From Fasciola hepatica (taxonomy: Eukaryota; Platyhelminthes; Trematoda; Plagiorchiida; Fasciolidae), in NCBI GenBank assembly GCA_948099385.1, contig CANUEZ040000180.1:880501-944500 (forward strand): DNA of 64,000 nt. Direction: 5' to 3'. The translations under genes were made by a program, and so were the position numbers. The notes below the pieces were generated by a model. It was not told the DNA's origin. It saw only the letters and a list, made by a program, of their open reading frames with translations, and made no database searches. This document shows positions 1 through 12,600 of the stretch, one piece after another; position 1 is the stretch's first letter; the number at the start of each line of letters is the position of its first letter.

Positions 1-1847
1 ACTGTAAGGAGATAAATAAGATACAAAGACATCTACAAAAGCAAGATACGAAAAGCCTTAGGAATGATCGCGAAAATTGGTGGATCAAGGTAGCCGAAGA
101 AATGGAAATAGCAGTCAAAGGCTGTTCAAAGTTATTGGTGAAACGCTGGTAGACGACGCACCCAGGTCAGTGAAACGATTTGCGATAGAAATGGAAAAAT
201 CATTCATGGAAAACAACAAAGGCTCGACCTTTGGGCCGAACACTTCAAGGAGCAGTTTATCTGGCCGCGCGCTAGTGTAGTTACTCCTGTGTCAACAACT
301 GCGACTCCTTGGGCGGTGTACTTTGAGCCCCCATCAGAAGTGGAAGTGGAGTCGAGCATTCGATTACTACAGCGTGGGAAAGTGGCCGGTCCAGACAAAC
401 TTCCCCCCAGTTCTTTTCAAACTGGGTGGAGATGCCTTGATAAAATCACTTACCGTTTTGCTCTGTGACATTTGGAACGAGGAGCGTATTTCGTTAATAT
501 GAAACGAGTCATTAATTGCTCCCATCTTCAAGAAGGGAATACGCAATTATTGTAGTAACCATCGTGGGATTAGCTTAATTCCGATTGCCACCAATTTATT
601 AGCCTCGATTCTGCTGCACTGTCTTACACCGGCTCGCGAGAGGAACACCCGCGAACAGCAGGCCGAATTCCGCTCAGGTCGAGAATGCATTGACCAGATT
701 TTTACTCTTCACCGACTACTTGAAACGCATCACACGCACCGCCGACCGGCACTAATGGTTTTCTTAGATTTGAAAGGTGCCTTCGATTCAGTTGATCGAA
801 CAACGCTTTTCAGTGCTCTTCAGCGAAAAGGTATGCCCCAGAAGTTCGTGAACCTACTGAGATCATTGTATTCTCATACTTCTGGCCGCGTAAGAATTTA
901 CAGTGAACTATCCGGTCAGTTCAAAACGACCAGTGATGTACGACAAGGATGTTCAATTTCTTCATTCCTGTTCAGCTTCGTCATGGACAAAATAATGGAG
1001 AAAGTGTTGCAAAATCTACAGGATGTAGGCGTCGAACTAGGAAATAGTGGAAAGCTATGTGACCTAGATTACGCGGATGATGTTGTCTGCTTGTTCGAAT
1101 CCATGGAACATGTTCAACGTGCACTAGATAAACTTGCAAGAGTTGTAGCTGCATTCGGCATGCGATTTGCACCTTCAAAGTGTAAAGTTATGTTACAAGA
1201 CTGGACGTTAACGATTCCGAGCTTGATGCTTGATGGGAAGGTGCTGGCAATTGTCGACCGCTTCACCTGCCTCAGCAGCAGCGTGACGACGGGTGGGAGT
1301 ACAGTAGTAGACTTGAGCACGCGTACATCCGAGGCTCGCGCGGCGTACGCTGGACTGAAGCACTTGTGGCGGCGACTTGATATTTCACTGAAGTTGAAAG
1401 GTCGGTTGTACTGTGCCACGATGCGCTCGGTTCTGTTGTATGGTTGCGAGACTTGGGGTATGCGTACAGAAGATATTCGTCATCTTGAGGTTTTCGACCA
1501 TCGATGTTTACGTAGTATCGGTAAGATTGGATGGAATGACGGAGTGAGCAATACCGAGGTCAGAAATCGAGTATTGGGTACTAATTCTGAGGACGTTCTA
1601 TCACAGCGTATCCAGATTAGTAGACTTCGTTCGTTGAAGCATGTGTTACGTATGGCAAACACACGCCTACCATACCGTGCCCCATTCTTCGTTCCGCCTA
1701 GGGAGTGGAAAAATCTACGTGGAGATGTGGCAGCGAACCGTGAACAGTGGCGATCGTGTTGTCACTTTCTGTCAAATCAGAATGACTGATCGTGCGACTG
1801 CTGATGCTACCCAAGGTCCAACAACTAGGCACACAGAAACGATGGAT
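1..1847 (+). mobile_element. RTE-type non-LTR retrotransposon, family A, reverse transcriptase part (5' end cut by window)
   Basis: The copy enters at the left edge in the endonuclease-RT linker. The linker before about 405 reads GKVAGPDKLPPSSFQTG and needs one frameshift. From about 405 one frame runs to 1789 with one internal TGA at 500-502. It shows the RT blocks in order: SLIAPIFKKG, NHRGISLIPIA, FLDLKGAFDSVD (first catalytic Asp), RQGCSISSFLF, LDYADDVVCL (YADD), FAPSKCKVML, then the typical RTE C-terminus LLYGCETW and DHRCLRSIGKI. The 3' tail to about 1847 is shared with 20673-20865. Apart from two lesions the RT looks complete, so this is a fairly young but inactive copy. The endonuclease lies outside the window. 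Confidence 0.85.
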
Positions 1848-3935
1848 ATCTGCATCCTAAGTTGCTCTGTTAGAAGTGCGCAGAACGATTCCTCCGGATT
1901 CCAGATACGATGAGGCACGGAGATGCCTTAAACGCCATTTGATTCGGAGCCCGAAAAATGACCGCGAACAGTGGTGGATTTCAAAGTGTAGGGAGATGAA
2001 AAAAGATGCGGCGATGGGCAACAGCCGCAACCTTTTCCGTCTGCTTAGACAAATCGGTCCACGTAAACCAAGCGTTAGCGAATCGATCAAAGAGGCGAAC
2101 GGCTCCCTGATTCAAACTCACGAGCGTCGTCTAATTCCTTGGGTGGAGCAGTTTATTTGGCCTTTATCCTCTTCAGGTTTGATCACTAGCTCAGCAAGTG
2201 CATCTTTAGTTGTAGATACCAGTCCTCCGTCGGAAACGGAGGTTCTTCGCGATATAATCTTTCTTAAACGACATAAAGCTGCGGGACCGGATGGGTTGCC
2301 TCCGTTTGTTTTCAAAGACGGTGGCCCAGCACTTTTACAGGAGTTGACGAAACTCTTAGGTTTGATATGGAGAAGGAACAAGTTCCAACGAGTTGGTGTG
2401 AATCGATGGTGGTACCGATTTATAAGAAAGGTGACGGGTCCTCCTGTGAAAATCACAGGGGAATAAGTTTGGTTAGCATCGCATCTAGACTGCTCGCTGG
2501 TATTATTCTCCACCGCTTATCTAACGCTCCCGAACAGTGCTGGCGCAAGAATCACACTGGGTTTAGACCTAGTGGAGATTGTACTGATTACATCTTCACT
2601 CTTCGACAAATTTTAGAACATAGGGACACCTTCCATAGGCCTGCTATCTCCGTTTTTCTTGATCCTAAAGCGGTCTCCGACTCAGTCGGCCGCACAGTTC
2701 TCTGGCGCTGCCTCTTGCTGAAGGGTATACCAGAGAAACTCATTTCTGTCGTTAAATCCCTAGACATTAATAGCCGAAGCCGAGTTTGTGCTTACGGTGA
2801 TCTTTCACCCAAGTTCCACGCGGGAAGTGGTGCACGTCAGGGTTGTCCCTTCTCTCCATTTCTCTTCAACTTTGTGCTTGAAGTGGTCCTACAGACCGCA
2901 CTTTTGTTTGGCGACGGTAGCGGTAGCGACGGTTTGGATGGAAAAGTATCAGACCTTAAGTATGTGGACGACGTAGTTCTTCTAGGTGAAGATCCAGATA
3001 AGTTGCAAGCTTTTCTAGACAGCTTGACATAGTGCATAGCAATGTTCGGTATGCGTTTTGCACCTTCAAAGTGCAGGATGCTGTTTCAGGACTGGGTTGG
3101 TCCACCACCAAACCTTTCAGTGTCTGGGGAGACTATCAACCTGGTAGACAACTTCTGTTATCTGGGGAGCTGCATCTCACCCGGAGGTCGGATATCGGAT
3201 GAGGTGTATCTGCGTATACAGAAGGCTCGTGGCGTCCACATGACATCCATTTATCTATCAGGGGTCGAGTGTATGCTACAACAGTCAAACCGGTGCTTCT
3301 GTATGGTTCAGAGACATGACCACTGCGGATGGAAGACATAAAAAGATTGTCGGTATTTGAACACCGATGTCTTCGTGGTATTGCTCGAATTTGGTGGGAA
3401 CACCGTGTGAGAAATGCCGAGGTTCGACGGAAAGTCTTAGGTTCAAGGATCAAATCATTGGATGAAACACTTAAACTGACCAGGCTAAGATGGTTGGTTG
3501 TTACGCATGTCCCCTGACAGGATTCCACGGCGTGCTGTATTTGCTGAGGCGGGTACCGGTTGGAAGATGCTTAAGGGTGGTCAGTCCATCACATGGAAGA
3601 AAAGTTTGAAAAGCCTAACCAGTGGAATCGGCCATGTAGAGCATGTTAGACTTCCAGAGTGGGGTCCAAGAGACCCTCTCACTCAATGGTCAGATACGTT
3701 GGGGGATATGACTAGATGCCGCGATCAGTGGCGCTCTTGCATTCACAAACTTTCTTCATCGACTTAATTCCATTAATGTAGTTCTCCTCTAACTCCTTTC
3801 ATAATGTTTTCTCCTTCACTATTCGTTTTTGAGATTGCAGCTAGGAGATAGCTACCAAAGCCACCACACCCAATGCATAGTTAATGGTTGTCTGAATTGA
3901 ACTGAACTGTTACCTGACGTACTGACTGACTGTTG
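1848..3935 (+). mobile_element. RTE-type non-LTR retrotransposon, family B, copy 1 (endonuclease missing)
   Basis: It begins in the linker (SRYDEARRCLKRHLIR) directly after family A. RT pieces in order are AAGPDGLPPFVFKDGG (1876-2466 frame), MVVPIYKKGDGS and NHRGISLVSIA (2367-3032 frame), RQGCPFSPFLFNFVLE, LKYVDDVVLL (YVDD at the catalytic site), FGMRFAPSKCRMLF, and a C-terminus with VFEHRCLRGIARIWW ending at 3767. At least three frameshifts break it. The 3' UTR (about 3768-3935) carries GCTAGGAGATAGCTACCAAA and ends in ACTG-type repeats. The same 3' UTR recurs at 24262-24460 and 49723-49880, which fixes the family end. Confidence 0.82.
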
Positions 3936-3942
3936 TCTGAAG

Positions 3943-5265
3943 CAACTGGTACTTCCACTTCTTCGACTACTTTGACCCACCAATTTTCGCGATCCTTCTT
4001 AAGGCTTTTCGTAATTTGCTTCTGTAGATATCTTCATGTCTTATTTATCTCCTTACAAATCGAGAGGTGACGTTTTTCTCCATTAGACTGATCAATTCTT
4101 GAGGAATCCAGTGTCTTTGATGGACAGCGGATCTGGAGCCACAGGCAAAACCTGCTACCGCGTGCATTACCCTTTTGATATGGGCCCAGTGCTCATCTAC
4201 AATACTGTTCGCCGAAGATCCCAACTCATTTGATAATTTCTGTTCGTAATTGGTGCGAACTTCTAGATCATACAAACGTTGTACGGCTAACCGGGTTGCG
4301 GTTTGCGTCCGTGACCATGAAGCTTGAGTGGTAATCGCATTAAAACTAGTGCATTATCCAACTCCACGTTTGTGGACCAGTAGGATCTACAGTGCTGGAC
4401 AGAATTGCGCCACCGGTGGCTTACGGTGATATGATCGATCTGGCTCACAGTACCTGTAGAGTTGGAGCGCCATGTTGCTGTGCAACGCGAGCTGTGTCGG
4501 AAATTGGTGCTAGACAAGAACAGTCGATTGTCTTGCAAAAACTGGAGAAGCCGATCACCGTTATTTGTGCGATGAGCGGGTAAAGCACAGTACCCACCCG
4601 AACAAGCTTGTGACTCAATAAGTATACCAACTTGTGCTGTACAAAGACCAGCTACAACTACAATGTCAGGGATTTTGCATCTGCGAACGAGGGTGATCAG
4701 TTCGTTACAGAACTCATCCTTCTGCATGTCGGAGTTGCAGTCCGTCGGGCAAATGCTGAGACCACAAATAAACTGCGCTCACCATAGTTATCCTTTCAGA
4801 CGCCAACTGACCCTTGGAGTCTCAGCACGTAAACAGTTATTAACCGGGGTCCATTCTTAAAGTGCAGCCTCAGCCTTGTCATTCAAGACTATTCCTGCAC
4901 CACGTTGACTTGCAGCTTTAGCTGCTTCGTTTTCTGGGGTGCGCACAAAATACCTCAATGAGTTGAATCACACTTCTCGAATCCTGGATACGCGTATCAC
5001 TTACGCAACAGATATCAGTCTTTCGAGAATCTGTTGCGGCGACCGCCATCCACTACTCAGTCTTGGACACGAATGGACCGCATAGCCTTAATCTACCACT
5101 GGCTTGATCAGTTAAGTCTGAGGTCGTACTGGAACACACATCTAGATTAAGATCACGCCGTAGTGGGTGCCGAGTTCATGGTGCGGTTTTTCACCAAGTC
5201 AAAAGTCCATTTTCAACAGATGGACGTAGATGAACTTTACCGGACTTCGGTCCGGGATAGGAATC
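3943..5265 (-). mobile_element. RTE-type retrotransposon fragment, endonuclease domain plus linker, minus strand
   Basis: On the minus strand, 4287-4727 encodes an apurinic endonuclease core: IVVVAG near its start, RLLQFLQDNRLFLSSTNF, ATWRSN, QIDHITVSHRW and VELDNALVLM, which is the RTE endonuclease pattern (the usual final DH reads DN). The frame 4045-4275 is the linker after the endonuclease. The linker end (3945-4060) matches bases 1-120 of family A in inverse orientation, including ATCGCGAAAATTGGTGG. The copy stops near 3943 and has no RT. Several stops interrupt the part above 4727. Confidence 0.75.
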
Positions 5266-6900
5266 AAAATAGGCTCGCCGACCAGCTAAGTGGCCACACA
5301 CGATGACTTGTCAGATCGCTGGCAACACATCCAAGACTCTATAAGAGTAGCGAGTACCACATCTTGCGGATCAGTCACGCACGGAATCTCATCGGGTTCT
5401 CTGAAATTGCTAGACGTTCACCGGAATATCCCTGCCGGAAGCGAAAATCTCAATGCTCGCACCCAACTACGAAAAAATCTGATTAGAAGAAGAAGCTTGG
5501 AGTGAGGTAAATGATCTGCGAGGCAAACGGTCGACCAATCCACCAGCTTTCACGGCACATGGACCGTTGGGGTGAACACTTTAAAGAGCAACTTAACCGG
5601 CCTTCAGCTCCAGCGTCCCCACTCAGTAGTCTGATTGAACAATGGACGGATGCACTACTCCACCTACAGAAGAAATGGATCGTGCGCTGCACCTCCTGAA
5701 ACTCAACAAAGTTCCTAGCCCCAACGAACTCCCCCCGGCCCTCTTCGAAGATGGTGGTGTGTATCTCTCCAAAGCTCTCACCGGCCTCCTTACCGAGATT
5801 TGGCTCCACAAATACACCCCCAGAAAGTTGGAACTGCACATCCATCATCCCTATATACAAAGAAGGGGCTAGAAACATTTATTCCAGTCATCAATGGATA
5901 AGTTTGATTTCTGTCGCCGTTAGCTTTAGTAATCCTCCAGAGGCTGTCCCCAGTGTGCTAACAACAGGTCCGCGAAAGACAGCCAGGTTTTCGTCTCAAC
6001 TGCGGGTGCATCAACCATGTTTTCACCACCAGTCAGATATTCGAGCTCCGCCACACATATAAGCCGACGGCATTCGTGTTCTTAAATATCCGAGCAGCTT
6101 TTGATTCCGTCGATATGACGGATCTTTGGGATTGTGTCATCAAACAAGGAGTGCCTGATAAGTACATCAAAATCATCCAAGCGCTATACCCTCAGACTTT
6201 AGGCCGAGTATAAGCATATGGTTCATCGTCACCTTACTTTCCAGTTGGAAGCGGCGTACATCAAGGTTGCCCACCCTCACTCTTACTGTCCAATTTTGCG
6301 CTCGACGACATCCCAAGAGATGCACAAAGAAATCACGAATTAAGGCGCTCAGTTGCCACTTGGAATTAGACTATACTTTAGTTTGTAACGGTGCTACCGT
6401 GGCACAGTGCGTTCCCGACAACTTCGCGTCTGTATTTCAGTACAGAATGTTCTTTTTTGTTTATTTGATGTATAACTGCTGACAGATGGATTGGAAACGA
6501 TGTGAATAACCGAATAGCAAAGGCTCAAGCGATGTTCTGCAATTTGCGTCACTTGTGGAGACGTCGTTATGTTTCTCCCCCATTGGAAAGTAAGGTGTAC
6601 AACGCTGATGTGCGTAGTGTGCTCCTGTACGCTTGTAAGACCTGGTCTTTTCGAGCGGCCGATGTCGAATGGTTTTTCGTGTTCCATCATCGCGAGTTTG
6701 GTGGCAACAGCGAATGAACAGTTTTGCAGTTCGAACGCGCGTCTACGGAACCGGGTATACCTGTACCCAATTACTACCACTATATCACTCCATCGGCTTC
6801 GTTGGCTAGGGCGTGTGCCATCTCATCAACTTCCTTATCGTGCTCTATTCGCCGAGCCTAAGGTGGACTAGAAACGACAACGTTGAGACCAAACCATGAC
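5266..6900 (+). mobile_element. RTE-type retrotransposon relic, family C
   Basis: The linker reads LSDRWQHIQDSIRVAS (5290-5505). RT pieces follow: MDRWGEHFKEQLNR, LNKVPSPNELPPALFEDGG, FLNIRAAFDSVD near 6090, VHQGCPPSLLLSNFALDD near 6260, then a deletion that removes the YADD region. The C-terminus resumes at 6502 (NRIAKAQAMFCNLRHLWRRR, SVLLYACKTW) and ends near 6870. Frameshifts and stops are frequent. It stands head-to-head with the minus-strand endonuclease fragment at 3943-5265. Confidence 0.75.
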
Positions 6901-7158
6901 ATAACACTAGTCCATCAAAGTGTTGACGTCAAGACTTCCCTGTGTCGATTCCTCACGCTTGCATAGCCGGGGGCCGCGAGATATACAGCTGGCTGAAAAC
7001 TTTGTCGGATTTGGCTCGAAGTCGTGTTCAGTGACGATTTTGTTGAGGCAGCTTGTGTTGAAACTCCTGAGAAGTTTCCTCTTTGATTGTTTACACTCAT
7101 TTTTCTGTCCCATGTTTTTGCATGGCACCATACCTCTGTGCTTTGTACCGGCTTATCG

Positions 7159-7161
<3 letters not shown>

Positions 7162-7249
<88 letters not shown>

Positions 7250-7256
7250 ATATATA
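7162..7256. repeat. (TA)n microsatellite
   Basis: About 95 bases of alternating TA with one TTA interruption near 7238. It lies in the presumed intron upstream of the first NDC80 exon. Confidence 0.98.
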
Positions 7257-7920
7257 GTGGTCTAACGAGGCGAGTAACTTGAGGAAACGCCGAGGTTTCA
7301 TGAGCATTAGAAGATGCACCAATTAACTTGGTAGAATTTGACGCGAAACATTATGCTGGGTCTACTTTATCGTCAGCATCCAGTTCGGTAGCTAGAACCA
7401 GTGCGTCACGGAACACTGATTGATATCTGTGGATTTCGAAATTTCAAGTTTCAGGTAAGAAGTCCGAACCGTGCCTTCGCGCGTAGACAGTTCTTCGCTG
7501 TTGCTCAAATTTTTTCTACCACACACCAGGCCCATTGTGGTCAACGCTGTTCTTCCTCCCAAGTCTCAGAATGATGGGTGCCTTTTCTTACTGATAACGC
7601 AGTGGGCCTGTAAAGTCATGGGTACGTCTCTTTCAGGACACTCATGCCATAGCAAAACTAAAATTCTTGAATGTTTTCTTGTTACAGTTATTCAGTTTGA
7701 GCTTGTTGTGTGAATACTCAAAACGTTATTGCGTAATGCAAATCCGATAACTATGATACGTTTTGATTCATGAAAATTGGCGTAGCTTTGTAATTTTGCA
7801 CATAGGCAATAGGCTTTCATGCGAGCCTGTTGGAACACTGAGTGACTTTTCTTTCGGAAGCATATTGTTCCCTTTAACATCGTGCCTCTGTCTTGTTTTC
7901 TTTTTTCGTTATCCCATCAG

Positions 7921-8142
7921 GAGTACCGATGTCGTGTGGGTCGTGTTCTTGGCTGTATTAGCCCTGACCAACTCCACGAAGTGGAGAATAGGGCACGCGA
8001 TCTAGATGCCGAGCTCACCAAAGCTGTCGGCTTGGACTCGGAAATTGACAGCCTGCGTGCAAAATTGACTAGTTTGGAAGAACAGTCGGAGAGAGTTCAA
8101 ACAGCACAAGCTCGATTTCAGCACCTGGTGGAACAACTCCAG
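7921..8142 (+). CDS. NDC80: NDC80 exon a (first in window), 74 codons
   Basis: The exon follows a strong pyrimidine tract ending in CCCATCAG and ends in CTCCAG before GTACAT. It is open throughout in phase 0 and encodes EYRCRVGRVLGCISPDQ followed by heptad-rich coiled coil. The frame upstream of 7921 reads intron-like sequence, so an earlier exon outside the window must supply the start codon. Confidence 0.7.
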
Positions 8143-9554
8143 GTACATGGTTACCGTGTTCAATTCTCTTTGGGTAATCGTCCCATAATAAATGATAAAC
8201 GTTAATTCAGTCATATGGCGCTCTGAATTCAAGTTGTATTCCTCATGGTGTGGCTTTTGTTTCACTTTATTTTCGAATCATTCCTGAGTGATGTTGCCGT
8301 GTAAAAGATCGCTTCGTTCTTATCCCAACCATTGCTTAAAACGCGAAGTGATTGGTCTTAGCAGCCGTCCAGCCTTGAGCTTCAATTTGCACTTGTTTGC
8401 CTATTACTCTGTCATTGATGCACTACCACCCTTTTCTTACCACCTCTAGTTTTAATTCCTCCAGTTGGTCTTCGTGAACTTCGATCTTATTCAGTAGCAG
8501 TAATGCGGCAATACTACCGTTGTTTTGTATTAACTCAGCCTGTTTCCATCCCATCAGTCCACAGTCTTTCACCTTGTGGCTATCCACTCCAAGTCTCAAG
8601 GTCTGGTTGCTGATTATCCCTAACAGTGCAGCGGACCTTTGTGCTATGAGGTATACCCCGTCCACTGCACTCATCCGCAAGCATGTGGTAATAAAAAATA
8701 GACTTTCTTGGTAATACGGAGAACCATAGCACGGAAGCTGAAAAACAACACAACTAATGTTGAAGAATCTTTAGTTACTGATACACAGTAAACGCAGAAC
8801 AGAGAAACAAAAAGAGATGCACAAAACCACACCGTACAACGGACCATTAGGTCGGACTCCGAAAACGATAGTCGCACAAGGTGTAAGCAGTGGATTCAGT
8901 TCGGTTCAACTCTTTCAGCCTATAACCTCCCTCTCGTTCTCTGGCACTAGTTTTCGTTGCCATCTAGCAGCTTTGTCCTTTCGACGGTGAGAAATTGAAG
9001 TACAAGGAGCAAATAAAAAAGAAGCGCAAGTGTATAAATCATGTGAACGAAGAGAAAGTTTGTTTGGAATTATACTACCGACCATGGCACCTAGTCATGT
9101 CGACGAATATCCAACCGTCCGGTAGTTGGATTATATCAACTCCAGTCCGAAAGGTTTACACGTCCTACTCGTCCGGGCACACAGGTGTGCCATTCTAAGT
9201 TAGATTTCTCCCTAGTCTAGTTGATAACAATTCACAACACGTGACGACCGTGTGTTCATATAGACTGACCAACGTATCAAGGACAACAAACCGGATACCA
9301 AGTAATTCAAATGGGGGAATCAGTGTGAGTTGTTGACCCTTACCTTCCTCTTTCGTACATTGTCCCGTCACAGTGCGTGTTTCTCCCGTTGTCGTTTGTG
9401 TTTCTTGCGTCATTCATCGATACGATCAAACATCTGTTGTTAAATGGCTCCTGAAAGTTGATTGTTGCAGGTCAGGACCTTATGCGGTTCTCCATTCCAA
9501 GTCTTAGGGTCTGGTTGCCATTTATCCACAATGGTGCAGTGGGCCTTTGTAGCT

Positions 9555-9650
<96 letters not shown>

Positions 9651-12600
9651 CCTTCCACTGCACTCGTGCGCAAACGTGTAATAAAAAGGGGTCACGATGA
9701 ATCTGTTGATAACAGACAGTTTTCTCTCCCTCCACAAATATCTTTTTTACTTTTTTTCTCTCTTAATAATTGTGCGGTGAAATGCATTTCTGGAAGGAGG
9801 TCGCGACCAATGAAAAACTGACAAATGAGGAAGTGACCAGCGGAAGCGGGAATCGAACCCGGGCCATAAATGTCCAAAGTGCACGATGATAATTGTTTGA
9901 CCACCGCTAGTCTTCACTGCTAGCAAAATCCTATCAGACGCAAAAGTGGGTTGTTACTATCGGGATACTCGTTAGGCCCCGTTATATTCAATGCGAAACG
10001 CTGCGAGAGGGAAAAGATGAATAAATAAATAATCAGAAGTTATAGAATCTCCAGCTTTACGAGTTCAGTAAAATGGATGCAACCAAGCAAAGAGTGGACT
10101 AGTCAAAACCAAACTTCCAAGTAAAATGTGTAAATCATGCGAAGAGATTTTCGTGAATTGTCCTTTCCAGAACAATCGATACAGCCGCAGCTTATTGGTC
10201 TGATTAGTCTAAATCACGAACTTTCGCAAAAGAAAAATCCATTCTCCTGGCCTAATATATAGATATTTCCGAGAGATATTACGAATACGTGGTTGCTATT
10301 TTATTACAATAATTTTTGCCCCACGGACCAGTTCTTGGGTGTTATTGGCCTTCATTTGTGCGTAACAGTTGTAAGATCGGTTAGGCCTTGATATCGAATC
10401 GACGAAACATTAACAGGTAAATTAAACCGAATTATACTTCTGGACTAGGACCGATGCAGTCCCCCTACCGGGTAATTGAATATATTCGTCAACATCACTA
10501 AGTATCTTGCTCGATGACGTAGTTCCAAACAGACGTTGTTTTCATCCACGTGATTTTCACTTCTGCTTTTCGTATCTGTTTATTTTCTTCTTATGCTTTA
10601 GTTTATTTCATTTTCTACTAGGCAATGCTGCTTCACAAGAATGAGAAGTAGAACTGGTTGAAAGAGTTGTGCTGAACTGAATGAGATAATCTGTAGTTCT
10701 CTTACTCTTTTTTGACTAATTCCGATTGAAGCTTTTGCTGAGAGGTAGCAATTGAAATCGCTGCAACGAGTTTGAGGTTAGTGATTTGCTAAACGGAACT
10801 GATTGCGACCTTAACCTCAAAGTCTAACTGCAAGGCTCATCGCATTTTCTTCAGGTCTTTATTCCCGTTGTGGGGTTTTGGCTTAGACATTTTTTGCATT
10901 CACAGAATTTTCACACCTACCCGTGTATACTTCTGCCTCTCGCGCACTGCATCATATCTGCCTTATCGAAAACCTCGATCCGTTTCTAGCCAGAGTTGCG
11001 ACAGAGCCTAACAGAAGCTAATACCTTGACAACGGAAAAAGAATCGATTCACCGTGAGCTGAAACAACTAAAGAAACAATTGAAAGAACAAGAAGCTGCC
11101 GGGTAAGCGTTGTGATTTGACAGTTCCTCATTTGTTCACATTTCCATCTCTGTGAGGACTTCAACGAAATCATCTCTCTTTGCATTCTCAGCTACGGTCG
11201 GTTGAATGAGGAGTATCACATGTTAACAGAACGTTATGAAGCGCGGTTAAAGGCCAAATTAGAACTGATTCGTGAGACCGAACAATTACAATTGGAATTT
11301 AGTCGCCGCGAGGGCCGTATTGCACCGGCTTTGGATGGCTTTAATCGTCTAATCGGTTCAATTCGGGTGAGTTTTGTTTCGGAATCGCAATCCCTGTAGA
11401 ACATTCGAGCATCCACGTCTTCGGAACTTTGCAAACTTTACGCACGTTTATTTCTTGGCTATTAAAACCACTTGATTCTTCATCTAACGTGTCAATTTTA
11501 ACTTATTTCGTATCCAAAAGTCCACGCCTCTATTGGCCAAGGGTATCACAGAGAAGTAAATTCGCTCACCGTGTCAAAGACGTGAGGGCTGTTTTATCCC
11601 CTAAAATAGCGTAATCAATAGCACCCACTGTACTGTAAAAGAGGACCGGAGACGAAGACCCTAAAGTTTGAAGTGAAGAGTCATACCAGCCAGGAAAGAT
11701 CCGTCACTACGGCGACTTGCTGTCGGTCACCAAAAGAACGTACTTTTTTTGAAGCGTGAAGTCCTCGGAGGGAAACCAGTTGGAAAGTCTGAAATACCAG
11801 ACAGTTTGCATTCATGGTTCTTGCAGACCCGTGTATCCCTTATACCGTGATTTGCCCTCCTTTGGTGCTGGCCATTTCTCTACCAGCTTATACAGCCACT
11901 CGACTGTCTACTATTTAACTCACATAATTGCCAATGCGGTAGAGACATTAGCCGCATTCAGGGCTTTCAAGTTAGTTCGACGGGCACTCCTTCCTTATGA
12001 TTCGCTCATCATAGCATTCAAAATTGTGATTTAGCGTACTGTATTCTATTGACACACAAAACCTCAGTCATAATTCTGTCAAAAGTGCTCCTCAAGTATT
12101 TCAACAAACCTACTTAAAGTGTACGAACCTCTCATTATTTTCCACCTGTAGCGCTCATTTCTATTCACATTTTTGATCTCAGCGTGTGTGCTCAGTCTGT
12201 TAAATAAACAGAGCTCATGTTCTAGGAATTTAGTACTCATATTCTGACGTGCTGATTGTTTGTTCAAAACCAGATATACAATTACTAATCGCAGTACACA
12301 ACACTACTTGCTTTGTGAAAATTGTTAGGACATTGGCTGAGAACGAGGTATATTTACAAAGTTGGCTGGATCTACTCGATATTCTTTCTAAAAATTTTCA
12401 TTTGTACGAATAAGTTATGGTTTCAGTGGGGTAGGTTTAAACAGTTATTGAGGCCTAGGCTGTTGGTTGTATGTTTCACATCTTGAGCTATTTTGTGATT
12501 ACAGGAAACACCTGTTACTCCGTCTCTCATTTCCTGTTTCCAGGCGCCTGGATTTGAACAAATCGCTAAAGATTGTGATTTACAGATACGTACTTATCAA

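Noticed and set aside
500..502. TGA read as Trp (alternative code), suggested by TGG to TGA changes at 500, 29225 and 61794
   Set aside because: The host exon uses TGG for Trp, other stops (TAA, TAG) also break the transposon frames, and G to A decay explains the pattern. Flatworm mitochondria use TGA for Trp, but this is clearly not mitochondrial DNA.
1..5265. Twin-priming inversion joining the RT at 1-1847 with the minus-strand endonuclease at 3943-5265
   Set aside because: The inverted 5' part would have to lie upstream of the RT, and the two pieces overlap by about 115 bases of linker, so they are separate copies.
7083..7265. Frames with long I-Y repeats at the TA arrays (also near 9462-9821 and 20289-20603)
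   Set aside because: They are translations of (TA)n microsatellites.
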